A stretch of 45,407 bases of DNA from Prorocentrum cordatum (taxonomy: Eukaryota > Sar > Dinophyceae > Prorocentrales > Prorocentraceae), in NCBI GenBank assembly GCA_963575745.1, contig CAUYUJ010006545.1, positions 7,501-52,907 on the forward strand, read 5' to 3'. This document shows positions 37,850 through 45,407 of this stretch, in pieces. The notes beneath the pieces were generated by a model. The model had not been told where the DNA came from, did not search any database, and saw only the letters and a program-made list of their open reading frames with translations. The translations under genes were made by a program, and so were the position numbers. Every line of letters begins with the position of its first letter. The stretch's first letter is position 1.

Positions 37850-38580
37850 TGGCAAAGCCGTTTGGGACGCCCCCACAATCTGGCCGCGACCCCAGGAGTC
37901 CTCACCCCTGGCGGCCCCCCGTCGGGCTGCCCAAGTGCCACGGTTGCCCTCTCACAGTGAGTAGTGGACAACCAGAGGGAAAATATAGAATGGGAACACG
38001 AATCGGCAAATCGCGTGAGAAATCCCCGCAATCTGGGCGCGAATCCTGCAGTACGTTCGCCTTCGGCGGTTCCCCCACTGGGGTGCCCAAGTGCCGCGCC
38101 TGCTGCATCGCGCCGGGCATTGGACCACCGAAAGAAAAAGTCTGGTGGGCAGAAAAGAGCAAGCCGCTTGAGAGACAATCTGGGCGCGAATCTTGAAGTG
38201 TTCCCACCCGTGGCGGTCCCCCACTTGGGGTGCCCAGCTTGTACGCTTGCTATACCGCGGTGAGCAGTCGACCATCCAAAGAGAGAGGTCTGGGTGGGAG
38301 AAACAAACAAACCGCCTGAGACATCCCCACCACCGGGGCGCAAATCTTGGAGCGTGCTTACCCCTGGCGGCTCCCCCGTTAGGTGCCCTAGGGCCACGCC
38401 TGCTACATCGCAGTGAGCAGTGGACCACATGGGAGGCAGGAGCAGGCAGACCGCATGGGCCATTCCCACAATTTGGGCGCGAATTCAGGAGCGTGTTCCC
38501 CCCTGGCGGCCCCCGTCCTGGGTTGCCCAACTGCCACGCGTGCTGGGTCGCGGTGAGCACTGGACCACCCGAAAAATCCG
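37850..38580 (+). repeat. Satellite-like tandem repeat, unit about 150 bp, five copies
   Basis: Units begin near 37854, 38007, 38160, 38308 and 38446. Each contains TCTGGGCGCGAAT (or a variant), a CCCCTGGCGG block, GGGGTGCCCAAGTGCCACGC and GTGAGCAGTGGACCA. A related fragment lies at about 37185-37270. The long minus-strand frames across it are a by-product of the period being near a multiple of three. Confidence 0.8.
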
Positions 38581-38971
38581 AGTGACGAACAGTGTGTCGG
38601 AGTGATATGATACACGCGCGTATGGGTGGGGGTGCGTCTGAGGTTAGTTCCTTGCGTCGGTTTGGATGGGTATGCGTCTGTGTGAATCGAAATGAGGAAG
38701 TAATGTGGCCGAATTCGCGTTTTAAGAAGTGAGTTTGTGATGGGCCCAGTGATGGGTGTGAGTGGTTTGAGTATGAGTCTGGGAGTGACGAAGAAACAGG
38801 AGGGAGAAGGAAACGGTCTGAGCGCGCGTAAGTAATAACATAATCCCCCGCTGGGATACGGACGAAACGTGACAATTTGAGCATACATTCGCTTATCCTT
38901 GTCATCATCATCGCCACCATCATCATCATCCCCTCTCCTGATATTTCTCGTTTTCCGCTAAAGGAAACAAT
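38581..38971. other. Unassigned degenerate stretch
   Basis: GT-rich and GAGT-rich degenerate sequence and a short CATCAT run at 38901-38930. No gene was seen. Confidence 0.4.
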
Positions 38972-39115
38972 GGCAGATACGCGACCTCTCGGAGTTCCGC
39001 GCAGATCTCTCGATCGGCGCTAGACCCCCCCTGGCGGCGCCTCCAGCACACATCGAAGGAAAGCACACGGTATTAGCATACACTTTCGGAGGACCGCGCG
39101 TATTTTCGTGTGTTG
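38972..39115 (+). mobile_element. Fragmented copy of the intronic TIR element
   Basis: CTCTCGGAGTTCCGCGCAGA and CTCGATCGGCGCTAGACCCC match the left arm of the elements at 39373 and 44644. A second arm-like piece (ACTTTCGGAGGACCGCGCG) follows at 39084 in the same orientation, so the copy is rearranged. Confidence 0.5.
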
Positions 39116-39372
39116 TTTCGATCCCGTTGTTTGTCGTCGATCTCGCTTCTCGGGACCCGTCGTCGGACCCCGGGTCCATCATCAAATCTACCTCTCGGGA
39201 AGCGGTCGGGGCGAACATCGAGAAGGAATCATAATACCAATGGCACGCGGCCGTGGGGAGCCCGTGGGCGTCTGGCTCCTTTTTTTGTTCCGAGTACCTG
39301 GTGCTTCTTGACCAGTAACACGCCGGTGGGAGGCGTGCCATCGATGCTGCTTTTGCTCCCCCAGAAAAACGG

Positions 39373-39506
39373 CATGAGCAAAACTTGCGGAGGTCCGCGC
39401 GGATTTCTCGGATCGGCGTCGGGCCCCCCCTCTGGTGGCGCGCTCTGCGCGCCAGGGGCGCGGCAGTTCCAAGACTCCGCGCGGAGCTCCGACAGTTTAC
39501 TTGTGA
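39373..39506 (+). mobile_element. Intronic TIR element, full copy
   Basis: Left GCATGAGCAAAACTTGCGGA and right CCGACAGTTTACTTGTGAG form inverted ends. The arms include GGTCCGCGCGGA and its inverted partner TCCGCGCGGAGC. It begins with GCATGA, like the proven intron at 44644. Confidence 0.65.
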
Positions 39507-40076
39507 GGAGGAGGAGGAGGAGGAGGAGGAGGAGGAGGAGGAGAAGGAGGGAGGAGGAGAGCAGGAGGAGGAGGGAGGAGAAGGAGGAGCAGGAGGAGGA
39601 GGGAGGAGGAGGGAGGAGGAGGAGGAGGAGGAGGAAGGAGGATGATGATGAGAGGATTAGGAAGGAGAAGGCGGAGGAGAAGGAGGCGAGAGAGTAAGAG
39701 GAAGAGGAGGCGAGGAGGAGGAAGGAAGACGAGGAGGAGGAGGGGAGGAGGACAGGAGAGGAGGGAAGGAGGTGGGAAGAGAGGGAGGAGGAGGAGGAGA
39801 GGAGGAGGGGAGGAGGAAGAGGAGGAGGAGGAGGAGGCGGAGGAGGAGGAGAGGAGGAGGATAAGGAGGCGAGGAGGAGGAGGAGATGAGGAGGAAGAGG
39901 AAGAGGACGAGGAGTAGGAGGAGGAGGAGAATGAGGAGAGAGAGGGAGGATGGAGGATGAGGGAGGAGGGGGGAAGAGGAGGGAGGAGGAAGGAGGCGGA
40001 GGTAGGAGAAGGGAGGAGGAGGAGGAGGATGAGGAGGAGAAGGATGATGATGATGATGAGGAGGAGGAGGAGGCCG
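39505..40076 (+). repeat. (GGA)n array upstream of a TPR-like exon
   Basis: About 570 bp of purine triplets with frequent variants, abutting the TIR element at 39373-39506. Confidence 0.95.
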
Positions 40077-40091
40077 TTTTTGTTTTCCCAG

Positions 40092-43000
40092 GAGCGGCGG
40101 CTTGCGCTGGCGAGGTTGGCCTTGCTGCTCTGCCAGGAGGGCCGCGAGGAGGAGGCGCTGCCTCTGCTCAGGCCAGCATCGCTCCTCCTCCTCCTCCTCC
40201 TCCTCCTCCTCGCCTCCTCCCTCGCCTCCTCCTTCCCCTCCTCCCTCCTCCTCCTCCTCCTCCTCCTCCTCCACCTGCGGTCAGGAAGGTCTGTTTAGCG
40301 TGTCGCGCCGCGAGTTGTGGCCCACCACGCTTCAGCGCGACGCACAGACCACGATTTAGTCCCAAAGCGTCAGCGTCCCGAGTTTTCCGAGCATCCCGTC
40401 CCACGAATCGGAGCGGCACCTCGTCAGCGTGCAGAGCACTGCGCGCTGCGGGGACCGCCGCCGCCGCGGCACGCTGAGCAGAAGTTCCCGACCGCGTCCC
40501 CGCCCCCAGTGGGCCAGAGTTCCTCTCGGGAGCGGAAAAGAGGGGGGTGATGACTAGGGGGGGGGGGATTTCATGGCGCGGGCCATGATTTTTCCCCAGA
40601 TTTCATGGCGCCTCTTCTTATTTTATTACGTCCCAGGCCACCCCGCTGGGCCGCGCACATGCCGCCAGTCATGATTTGCACCCCCCCCTCTTGGACACCC
40701 CCCTCTTGGCCGCTCCCGATCCTCAACGCGCCTCCAGCTGGAGACAGGTGCCACGAAGACCAGCGGAGACCGCATTTGTCCCCCCCTATAGAGTGGGAGG
40801 TCGATGTACTCTCTGGGTGTAGAGATTGGTGTATCCTTCAGATCTGGCGCCGCAAAGCGAGAGAACATCCTGAAGAATCACGACGGGTGCCCTGGACCCC
40901 ATCTCCCTGCGCCATGTCTCGAGCCGGATCGATCGGCGCAGGTCCCGGCGCCCGACAGAGGGCGAAGGCGCCCGGCGCGAAAGCACTGCAGGATCTACAG
41001 GCAACCCGCACGGCAAGGATGAGCGACTTGTCCAAGCCCAGAGATCCACCGCATTGAAAAACTCAAGACGCAGGACGACAAACCGGTCCCGGAGGAAGGG
41101 TCGGGACTTCCAGGGAGCCCGTATATAGGAAAAATCAAGACGTCGGATGTCTGGGAGGGTGCCCGTGCATCCTTTACTCCTCGACCCATCCTGGGCCACC
41201 TTCGCTGGCCGCGCCCCGCCCGCAGAGCCGTCGGCGGGGCCCTCCGAGGCCCTTTGCATCCTTCTCGTGCCTCCCTGTGAGGCGGGCCGACTGCCTTCAG
41301 CCACGTGCAGGGGGGGGGGGAGGGGGGAGGGCCTCTTACAGTCGGGGCGCTGAAGAAGGAACCCTTTTCGCTGGGGAGGGGCTCGGTGTTCCTTGATTGT
41401 TTCAAACTTTGCCTCGGGTTTTCCCGAGGGTTTTCATAGGAAATCGAGGTTGAACTTATAAGAAAAAGGGGCCTCGTTCCTTATTTAGGGTTCCTTAGGT
41501 CAACGCCCCAACTGTAGAAGCACCCCTGCTTCTTAGAAGGCGCGGGCTTCGTCTCTGCAGATGCAGGGCCGGCGCCTCCCAGGGAGCAGCCTTCGTCTAA
41601 GAGGCCCTCCCCGCGCCCTCCATACCCCCTCCGGCGCGCCGGCCCTGCATGCTGCTCAGGAGGGGCGGGTGGACCTTCCGCCTGGCGCCCTGGGTCATCC
41701 GGTACCCGCCCGCGCCCGAGAAGCGGAGGGTCCCAGAGGGGGCTTCTGCCCAGAGATCCAACGCATTGAAAAAATCAAGCGGAGGTTTTTCATATTTTCC
41801 GGCCTCGAGGGGCCCTCGCCGGGCCCCGGGACCGTCAAAAAACGACTCAGGATGAGAAACCGGTCCCGGGGAATGGGTCGAGACTTCTGGGGACCCCGTA
41901 TTGAAAAAATCACGACGTCGGATCTCTGGGTGGGGAGGGGGTCCTTCCAGGAAGGGTCCCCCAGGGGCTTCGCCAGGGGGCCTCGTGCGAGCCCTGCCCC
42001 TATACCCCCACGATTTCTGAGAGGGGGGGTGGGTCCACTTTCGTCCGGGAGCTCCTGGGCGAAGCGGGCTCCACCCTCCCCCTCAGAAATCGTGGTGGAT
42101 ATATAGGGTGGGGCTCGCATGTGGCCCCCTAGCGAGGTTCTGAGGCCCCATGGGGAGCTCTCTGGAAGACCCCCTCCCCCAAAGATTATGTCGGGCGTGT
42201 CCCCCCACAGGGGGATCTTCGACGAGAAATAAAAGTACCCCAAAAATACCCCCAGAAGGCCAGAAAAGATTCAAACAATAGTCCCCAGACTATTTTTGGA
42301 TTATTTTTGGTTTATTTTGGAGGTATTTTTTTAAATTCTTCGTCGACGATCCCCCTGTGGGCCCAGACCCCCGACGTAATGATTTTTTCATTACGTCGAC
42401 CCCAGAGTTCTCGACCCCTTCCCCAGGACCGGCTTGTCATCCTGAGTCGTTTTCTGACGCTCCCGAAGCCCGGTGAGGGCCCCCAGAGGCCGAGAATGGC
42501 GAAAAACCTCCCGTCGTGATTTTTTCACTACGCGAGGAGGTATGGGTTTGGAGGTATTTCTTATTTTTCGTCGAAAATTCCCCTGTGGGGGGACGCGCCC
42601 GACCTGACCCAAAGAGCCCCCCTCCTGGAATCCCTCCCGGAGCAGCCCGCCAGCGCGCCCCCGGCGCCGGGCGGGCCCCCGCTGCGGGTCTTCGACGCCG
42701 CGCTCCCGGGGGCGCTGCTGGGCCACCTGCGCGAGGCGCGGGCAGCCCGGGCCGAAGCAGGGCGCATGCGGTCCCAGAGATCCACCGCATTGAAAAACTC
42801 AAGACGGAGGTTTTTCGCCGTTTTCGGCCCCTATAGGGGCCCTCGCCGGGCCTCGGGACCGTCAAAAAACGACTCAGGACGACAAGCCGGTCCCGGAGGA
42901 AGGGTCGGGACTTCAGGGAGCCCGTATATAGAAAAAATCAAGACGTCGGATGTCTGGGCCCAGAGATCCAACGCATTGAAAAAATCAAGACGGAGGTTTC

Positions 43001-45062
43001 TCGCAAATTTCAGCCCCTATAGGGGCCCTTCGCAGGGCCTCGGGACCGTCAAAAAACGACTCGGGACGACAAGCCGGTGCTGGGGAAGGGGTCGAGGCTT
43101 CCGGGGGCCGCGGCGGATCTCTGGGATTCGGTCGGGGCACGCCGTGGCGGTGAGGCTCTATTCTTATGTCGGGCGTATCCCCCTACAGGGTTTTTTTCGA
43201 CGAAAAGTGAAAGATGGCCCAAGAATTCCCCGAAAAGGTCAAACATATTCAACAAATAGTCCCCAGACTATGTTTGGACTATTGTTGGATTATTTGTGGG
43301 GTCATTTTTGGCTTTCGTCGAAAATCCCCCTGTAGGGGGACAGGCCCGACTCGACTCTCTTCCAAGTCGGGCTTCGGGGGCCCGCCGCGGGGCCTTGGGG
43401 GGCCCACGGCCTGGTGGCCGACCAGCGCGGCTGCGCGCAAAAGAGTGGCCCCTTCGCCGGAGGGGCCGCTGGTGCGGGCCCACAGGGGGTCCCGACTCCG
43501 GATCCGCCCTACTTTGGTTTTTTTCTCCAATTTAAAATTGCGTCGGACATCCACCTATGAGAGGCCGAACAAGCAGGGCGGAAATTGCGGCACCCAACAT
43601 AAAGTGGGGCGGAAATCCACACAAGTTGGGCGGAAACAGCAGCAGAAAAGTAGGGCGGAAATTGGCATCAGCGGGGCTTGAAAAGTAAAGCGGAAATTCC
43701 AAGCCCTGCGAATTTCCACAAAGTAGGGCGGATCCGGAGTCAGGGGGTCCCAGTCGGCACTCCAGATCCCTTAGTCATCGTCCCCCGGGCCCGGTTTTTG
43801 AAGGCGCCTTTTTTGTAACCTGTGGAGGGGTCCGGTTTCTCAGGGCGCTTTCTTTGGATCGGGATCGGAGCTTTGGGGGTCCGCTTTATTGAGGCGCCCC
43901 GTCGAAGAGGGGGTCCAGAATATTAGGTCGCATTTGGAGGGGTGTTCGGTTTTTTTGGGGGTGTCGATTGATAATGGATTTAGAGTGCCCTGAGATCCCA
44001 GACCCCCTGGCGCTGTGAGAAATAACACGCGACGGGAGGTTTTTCGTAACTTTAGGCCTCTGGGGGCCCTCGGTACCCTCGAAAAAATTATTCGGGATGA
44101 GAAGCCGGTCTCGGGGAAAGGGTCGGGACTTCCAGGGACCCTGTACTGACAATATCAGGACGTCGCATGTCTGGGTTTGATTCACACCAAGCTTTTTCGC
44201 TCGCTTCCGGGCCCCAGGATCATCACAGAGCGATCTGGCGCGAAACATGGCGGAGAAACAGAGGGTCTAGGGCTCCAGCGGCGATTTTTGGCGATGTTGT
44301 GTGTCTTGTCTGCAACGTCTGGTCTCGGGGTACGGGGTGACTGCACGGTTTGGGCACTTGGATCGTTCTCCGAGGATGTCCCGGGCGCTCGGGGCCTCCA
44401 GGGTCCCACAGAATCGCGCGGTGAGGGACCGCACTGTGAGGCCGTTGAGGCTTCGCCGCGCTGTATGCCGCCGCGCCGTTTTGGGACCCCGAAGAGGTGC
44501 TGGCGCCGGGGGCGGCGTTCTGGCGCGAGCACGGCTACAGCGAGCTCCTCGGCAGCGGCGAGAACGGGTATTTCAGCTACGTCCGCGGCCTCGACGGCCC
44601 CGCGACGTCCACGCTGGACCTGGCAAGCCCTGAAGAGGAAGAGGTGGCATGAAAGCACAAACCTGTCGGGGGTCCGCACGGAGCTCTCGGATCGGCGCTG
44701 GACCCCCCTTTCCCTGACGCCCGGAGCGCACGCCAGGGGCGGCGCCGCCAGGGGGCCCCAGCGCAGATCCGAGAGACCCCCGCGGAGCTCCGAAAGCTTG
44801 TGCTCACGTCGTGCTCTTTGCTCCTCGGAGTCCGCCACGTGCTGCGGATAGCGCGCGCGCACTTCCCGGAGCTGGGGGAGGCCACGGCCGCGGAGTGGTG
44901 GGCGCACTGCCGCCCGCACCCGTGCGGGCACCAGCTCCACTTCGACAGCGACAACGAGGGCATCGGCGGCGCGCGGCACCCCATCTGCAGCTGCGTCCTG
45001 TACGTGGAGGCCGCGCCGGGCTTCGGGGGCCCCACCCTGGTGACCGACCAGCGCGGCTGCGC
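40092..45062 (+). CDS. TPR-linked 2-oxoglutarate/Fe(II) dioxygenase gene, exons in this window (3' end outside)
   Basis: Proposed exons: 40092-40171 (acceptor TTTTCCCAG; ERRLALARLALLLCQEGREE, then EALPLL, a TPR helix pair), 42615-42730 (APLLESLPEQPAS..., LRVFDAALPGALLGHL), 44450-44643 (FAALYAAAPFWDP, FWREHGYSEL, GYFSYVRGL) and 44797-45062 (RHVLRIARAHFPELGE, HQLHFDSDNEG, GGPTLVTDQR). Codon phase is compatible across each proposed intron; donors are GC (40172), GC (42731), GTGGCA (44644) and GTAAGA (45063). HFD at 44938-44946 is the H-x-D iron ligand pair of 2OG-Fe(II) oxygenases; the distal His and the 2OG-binding Arg would be in exons beyond the window. It is likely a prolyl-hydroxylase-like enzyme. 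Substrate is unknown. Individual exon edges are tentative. Confidence 0.55.
40181..40277 (+). repeat. (CCT)n array downstream of a TPR-like exon
   Basis: A pyrimidine triplet array, complementary to the GGA array on the other side of the 80-base exon at 40092-40171. Confidence 0.95.
40278..40525. other. Unassigned spacer
   Basis: Intronic by the gene model; no domain or second repeat copy was recognised. Confidence 0.4.
40526..40719 (+). mobile_element. Foldback element family TCGGGAGCGG, copy 2
   Basis: The left end TCGGGAGCGGAAAAGAGGGG pairs with the right end CCCCTCTTGGCCGCTCCCGA. Near-identical to 5357-5549. Confidence 0.8.
41037..41155 (+). mobile_element. MITE family CCCAGA, copy 4 (internally deleted)
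   Basis: Left CCCAGAGATCCACCGCATTG, right ATCAAGACGTCGGATGTCTG. It lacks about 65 bp of the core found in longer copies. Confidence 0.75.
41156..41559. other. Unassigned stretch
   Basis: Intronic by the gene model, with T-rich text at 41390-41500; nothing recognised. Confidence 0.4.
41560..41651. repeat. Inverted repeat with 15-bp arms
   Basis: ATGCAGGGCCGGCGC at left is inverted as GCGCCGGCCCTGCAT at right, about 60 bp apart. Confidence 0.7.
41749..41930 (+). mobile_element. MITE family CCCAGA, copy 5 (full length)
   Basis: 182 bp with perfect terminal inverted repeats CCCAGAGATCC / GGATCTCTGGG. Core GGGACCGTCAAAAAACGACT. Confidence 0.85.
41976..42129 (+). mobile_element. Foldback MITE family GGGGGCMACATGCGA, copy 2
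   Basis: The left end GGGGGCCTCGTGCGAGCCCT pairs with the right end GGGGCTCGCATGTGGCCCCC. ACGATTTCTGAG and its complement lie in the arms, as in copy 1 at 5945. Confidence 0.8.
42190..42361 (+). mobile_element. MITE family GTCGGGC, copy interrupted by a CCCAGA element
   Basis: Left end GTCGGGCGTGTCCCCCCACA; right arm CGTCGACGATCCCCCTGTGG stops where the CCCAGA element starts. AT-rich core with AATAGTCCCCAGACTATTTT. Confidence 0.75.
42362..42536 (-). mobile_element. MITE family CCCAGA, copy 6 (reverse), with an internal perfect palindrome
   Basis: Starts CCCAGACCCCCGACG. At 42373-42397 the 10-bp arms GACGTAATGA and TCATTACGTC flank TTTTT. Confidence 0.75.
42544..42602 (+). mobile_element. 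MITE family GTCGGGC, right half only
   Basis: GGAGGTATTTCTTATTTTTC then TCCCCTGTGGGGGGACGCGC and CCCGAC; it resembles the right arm of the copy at 42190. Confidence 0.65.
42773..42958 (+). mobile_element. MITE family CCCAGA, copy 7
   Basis: 186 bp; directly abuts the next copy head to tail. Confidence 0.85.
42959..43125 (+). mobile_element. MITE family CCCAGA, copy 8
   Basis: 167 bp with CCCAGAGATCC / GGATCTCTGGG ends. Confidence 0.85.
43168..43350 (+). mobile_element. MITE family GTCGGGC, best copy
   Basis: 183 bp. The left end GTCGGGCGTATCCCCCTACA pairs with the right end TGTAGGGGGACAGGCCCGAC, and the arms extend through TTTTCGACGAAA. Confidence 0.85.
43367..43483 (+). pseudogene. Truncated duplicate of a dioxygenase exon end plus introner start
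   Basis: GGGCTTCGGGGGCCC and GACCAGCGCGGCTGCGCG match the end of the exon at 45019-45062, and AAGAGTGGCCCCTTCGCCGG then matches the start of its intron. The donor GT is replaced (GCGCAAAAG) and an insertion breaks the exon frame, so this copy cannot splice there. Confidence 0.65.
43494..43741 (+). mobile_element. 248-bp TIR transposon with 10-bp target duplication
   Basis: A perfect 23-bp terminal inverted repeat (left starts GACTCCGGATCCGCCCTAC; right ends GTAGGGCGGATCCGGAGTC). The direct repeat AGGGGGTCCC lies on both sides at 43484-43493 and 43742-43751. The interior holds five or six copies of a GTAGGGCGGAAATT motif that echoes the terminus. It has no coding capacity, so it would be non-autonomous. 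Confidence 0.9.
43752..43996. other. Unassigned spacer
   Basis: GGTCCG-rich degenerate text; nothing recognised. Confidence 0.4.
43997..44175 (+). mobile_element. MITE family CCCAGA, copy 9 (diverged left half)
   Basis: The core GAGAAGCCGGTCTCGGGGAA and right end GACGTCGCATGTCTGGG are clear; the left end is diverged. Confidence 0.7.
44644..44806 (+). mobile_element. Intronic TIR element forming an intron of the dioxygenase gene
   Basis: Inverted ends AGCACAAAC... and ...GCTTGTGCT, with arms containing TCTCGGATCGGCGCTGG and its inverted partner CCAGCGCAGATCCGAGA. The intron limits (44644 to about 44796) almost coincide with the element ends. Related copies are at 39373 and 38972. Confidence 0.7.
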
Positions 45063-45184
45063 GTAAGAGTGGCCCTTCGCCGGAGGGACCACTGGTGCGG
45101 GTCCCATTCGGTATGGCGAGTCATGGGAGCCTTGCTTCTCGCAGTTCCATCTTGAGAGCACGCCGGCGTGGATCAGCGTCGGGG
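45063..45184 (+). mobile_element. Introner-like element, start of an intron
   Basis: GTAAGAGTGGCCCTTCGCCG is the donor end; related to 3866. The hairpin-capable AGTGGCCCT...AGGGACCACT lies at its start. The 3' limit was not determined. Confidence 0.55.
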
Positions 45185-45300
45185 AAGCGACGAGATAGCG
45201 CCGATTCGGCGTCGATTCGCGTCGGCGTTGCGTCGATCAGCGTCGATTCGCAAGAGCCGACACGATACTAGTATGGGAGGCCCCCGTGAGTCGCCACCGA
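45185..45300 (+). repeat. Dispersed repeat, copy 2
   Basis: Matches 271-418: GCGTCGATCAGCGTCG, AGAGCCGACA, TATGGGAGGC, GAGTCGCCACCGA in the same order. Confidence 0.6.
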
Positions 45301-45329
45301 GGGTCCCACAAGCAAGGGCTGGCACGCTT

Positions 45330-45375
45330 GGGCGGCTTGGATTTGGCTTCCCCTGCGGCTTGGATTTGGCTTCCT
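45330..45375 (+). repeat. Short tandem duplication
   Basis: CGGCTTGGATTTGGCTTCC occurs twice, about 22 bp apart. Confidence 0.8.
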
Positions 45376-45407
45376 CTCCTTCCAGACAATCCCACCATCT
45401 CATGCTT

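Noticed and set aside
37850-38580. CRISPR-like array
   Set aside because: The 150-bp units are contiguous satellite repeats without unique spacers, and the sequence is eukaryotic.
37840-38929. Minus-strand gene of about 325 codons
   Set aside because: The frame follows satellite units and contains no recognised domain.
41030-44175. Protein-coding meaning for frames crossing the CCCAGA repeats
   Set aside because: The repeats have inverted ends, occur on both strands and do not keep frame between copies.

Overview
The window looks like nuclear DNA from a dinoflagellate. This is inferred from protein families, non-GT splice donors, intron-borne repeats and large repeat-filled introns; no rRNA or spliced leader is present to prove it. 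Non-mobile coding sequence is very GC-rich and cut into short exons. Long GGA/CCT and CGT triplet arrays occupy much of the rest and create many long but meaningless open frames.

Layout: (1) 1-1850 holds simple and minisatellite repeats plus a dispersed repeat that recurs at the far end. (2) 1851-4193 (+) is a split gene for an exostosin-like (GT47-type) glycosyltransferase; exon phases agree across its introns, and its last intron begins with an introner-like repeat. (3) 4194-9257 holds foldback (MITE-like) elements, CATA/CAGA, AT and GGA arrays and a degenerate minisatellite. (4) 9258-25578 (+) is a young, nearly intact Ty1/copia-class LTR retrotransposon of 16.3 kb with two almost identical LTRs and a 5-bp target duplication. 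Its polyprotein carries Gag, zinc knuckle, a KptA/Tpt1-like RNA 2'-phosphotransferase domain, a RING-H2 finger, retropepsin, two methyltransferase-like Rossmann regions, integrase, reverse transcriptase and RNase H. The frame is interrupted only by a one-base shift at an A7 run and one in-frame TGA. About 50 short hairpins with a 5-bp stem and mostly GNNA loops are scattered through its internal region. (5) 29663-34989 (-) is a non-LTR (LINE) element with APE endonuclease, reverse transcriptase, RNase H and zinc fingers; GGA arrays of the same orientation flank it on both sides. (6) 36083-45062 (+), possibly from 27747, carries candidate exons of one gene: TPR-like helices followed by a 2-oxoglutarate/Fe(II) dioxygenase domain that runs out of the window. 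Its introns are full of MITEs, satellites and triplet arrays.

The two most unusual signals are both in the LTR element: an RNA-repair/ADP-ribosyl-transfer type enzyme domain built into a copia polyprotein, and the dispersed hairpin family, whose stems vary in a compensatory way and which lies in all three reading frames and once after the stop codon. Several other repeats have clear transposon signatures, including a 248-bp element with perfect 23-bp terminal inverted repeats and a 10-bp target duplication, and introner-like elements whose ends coincide with splice sites.
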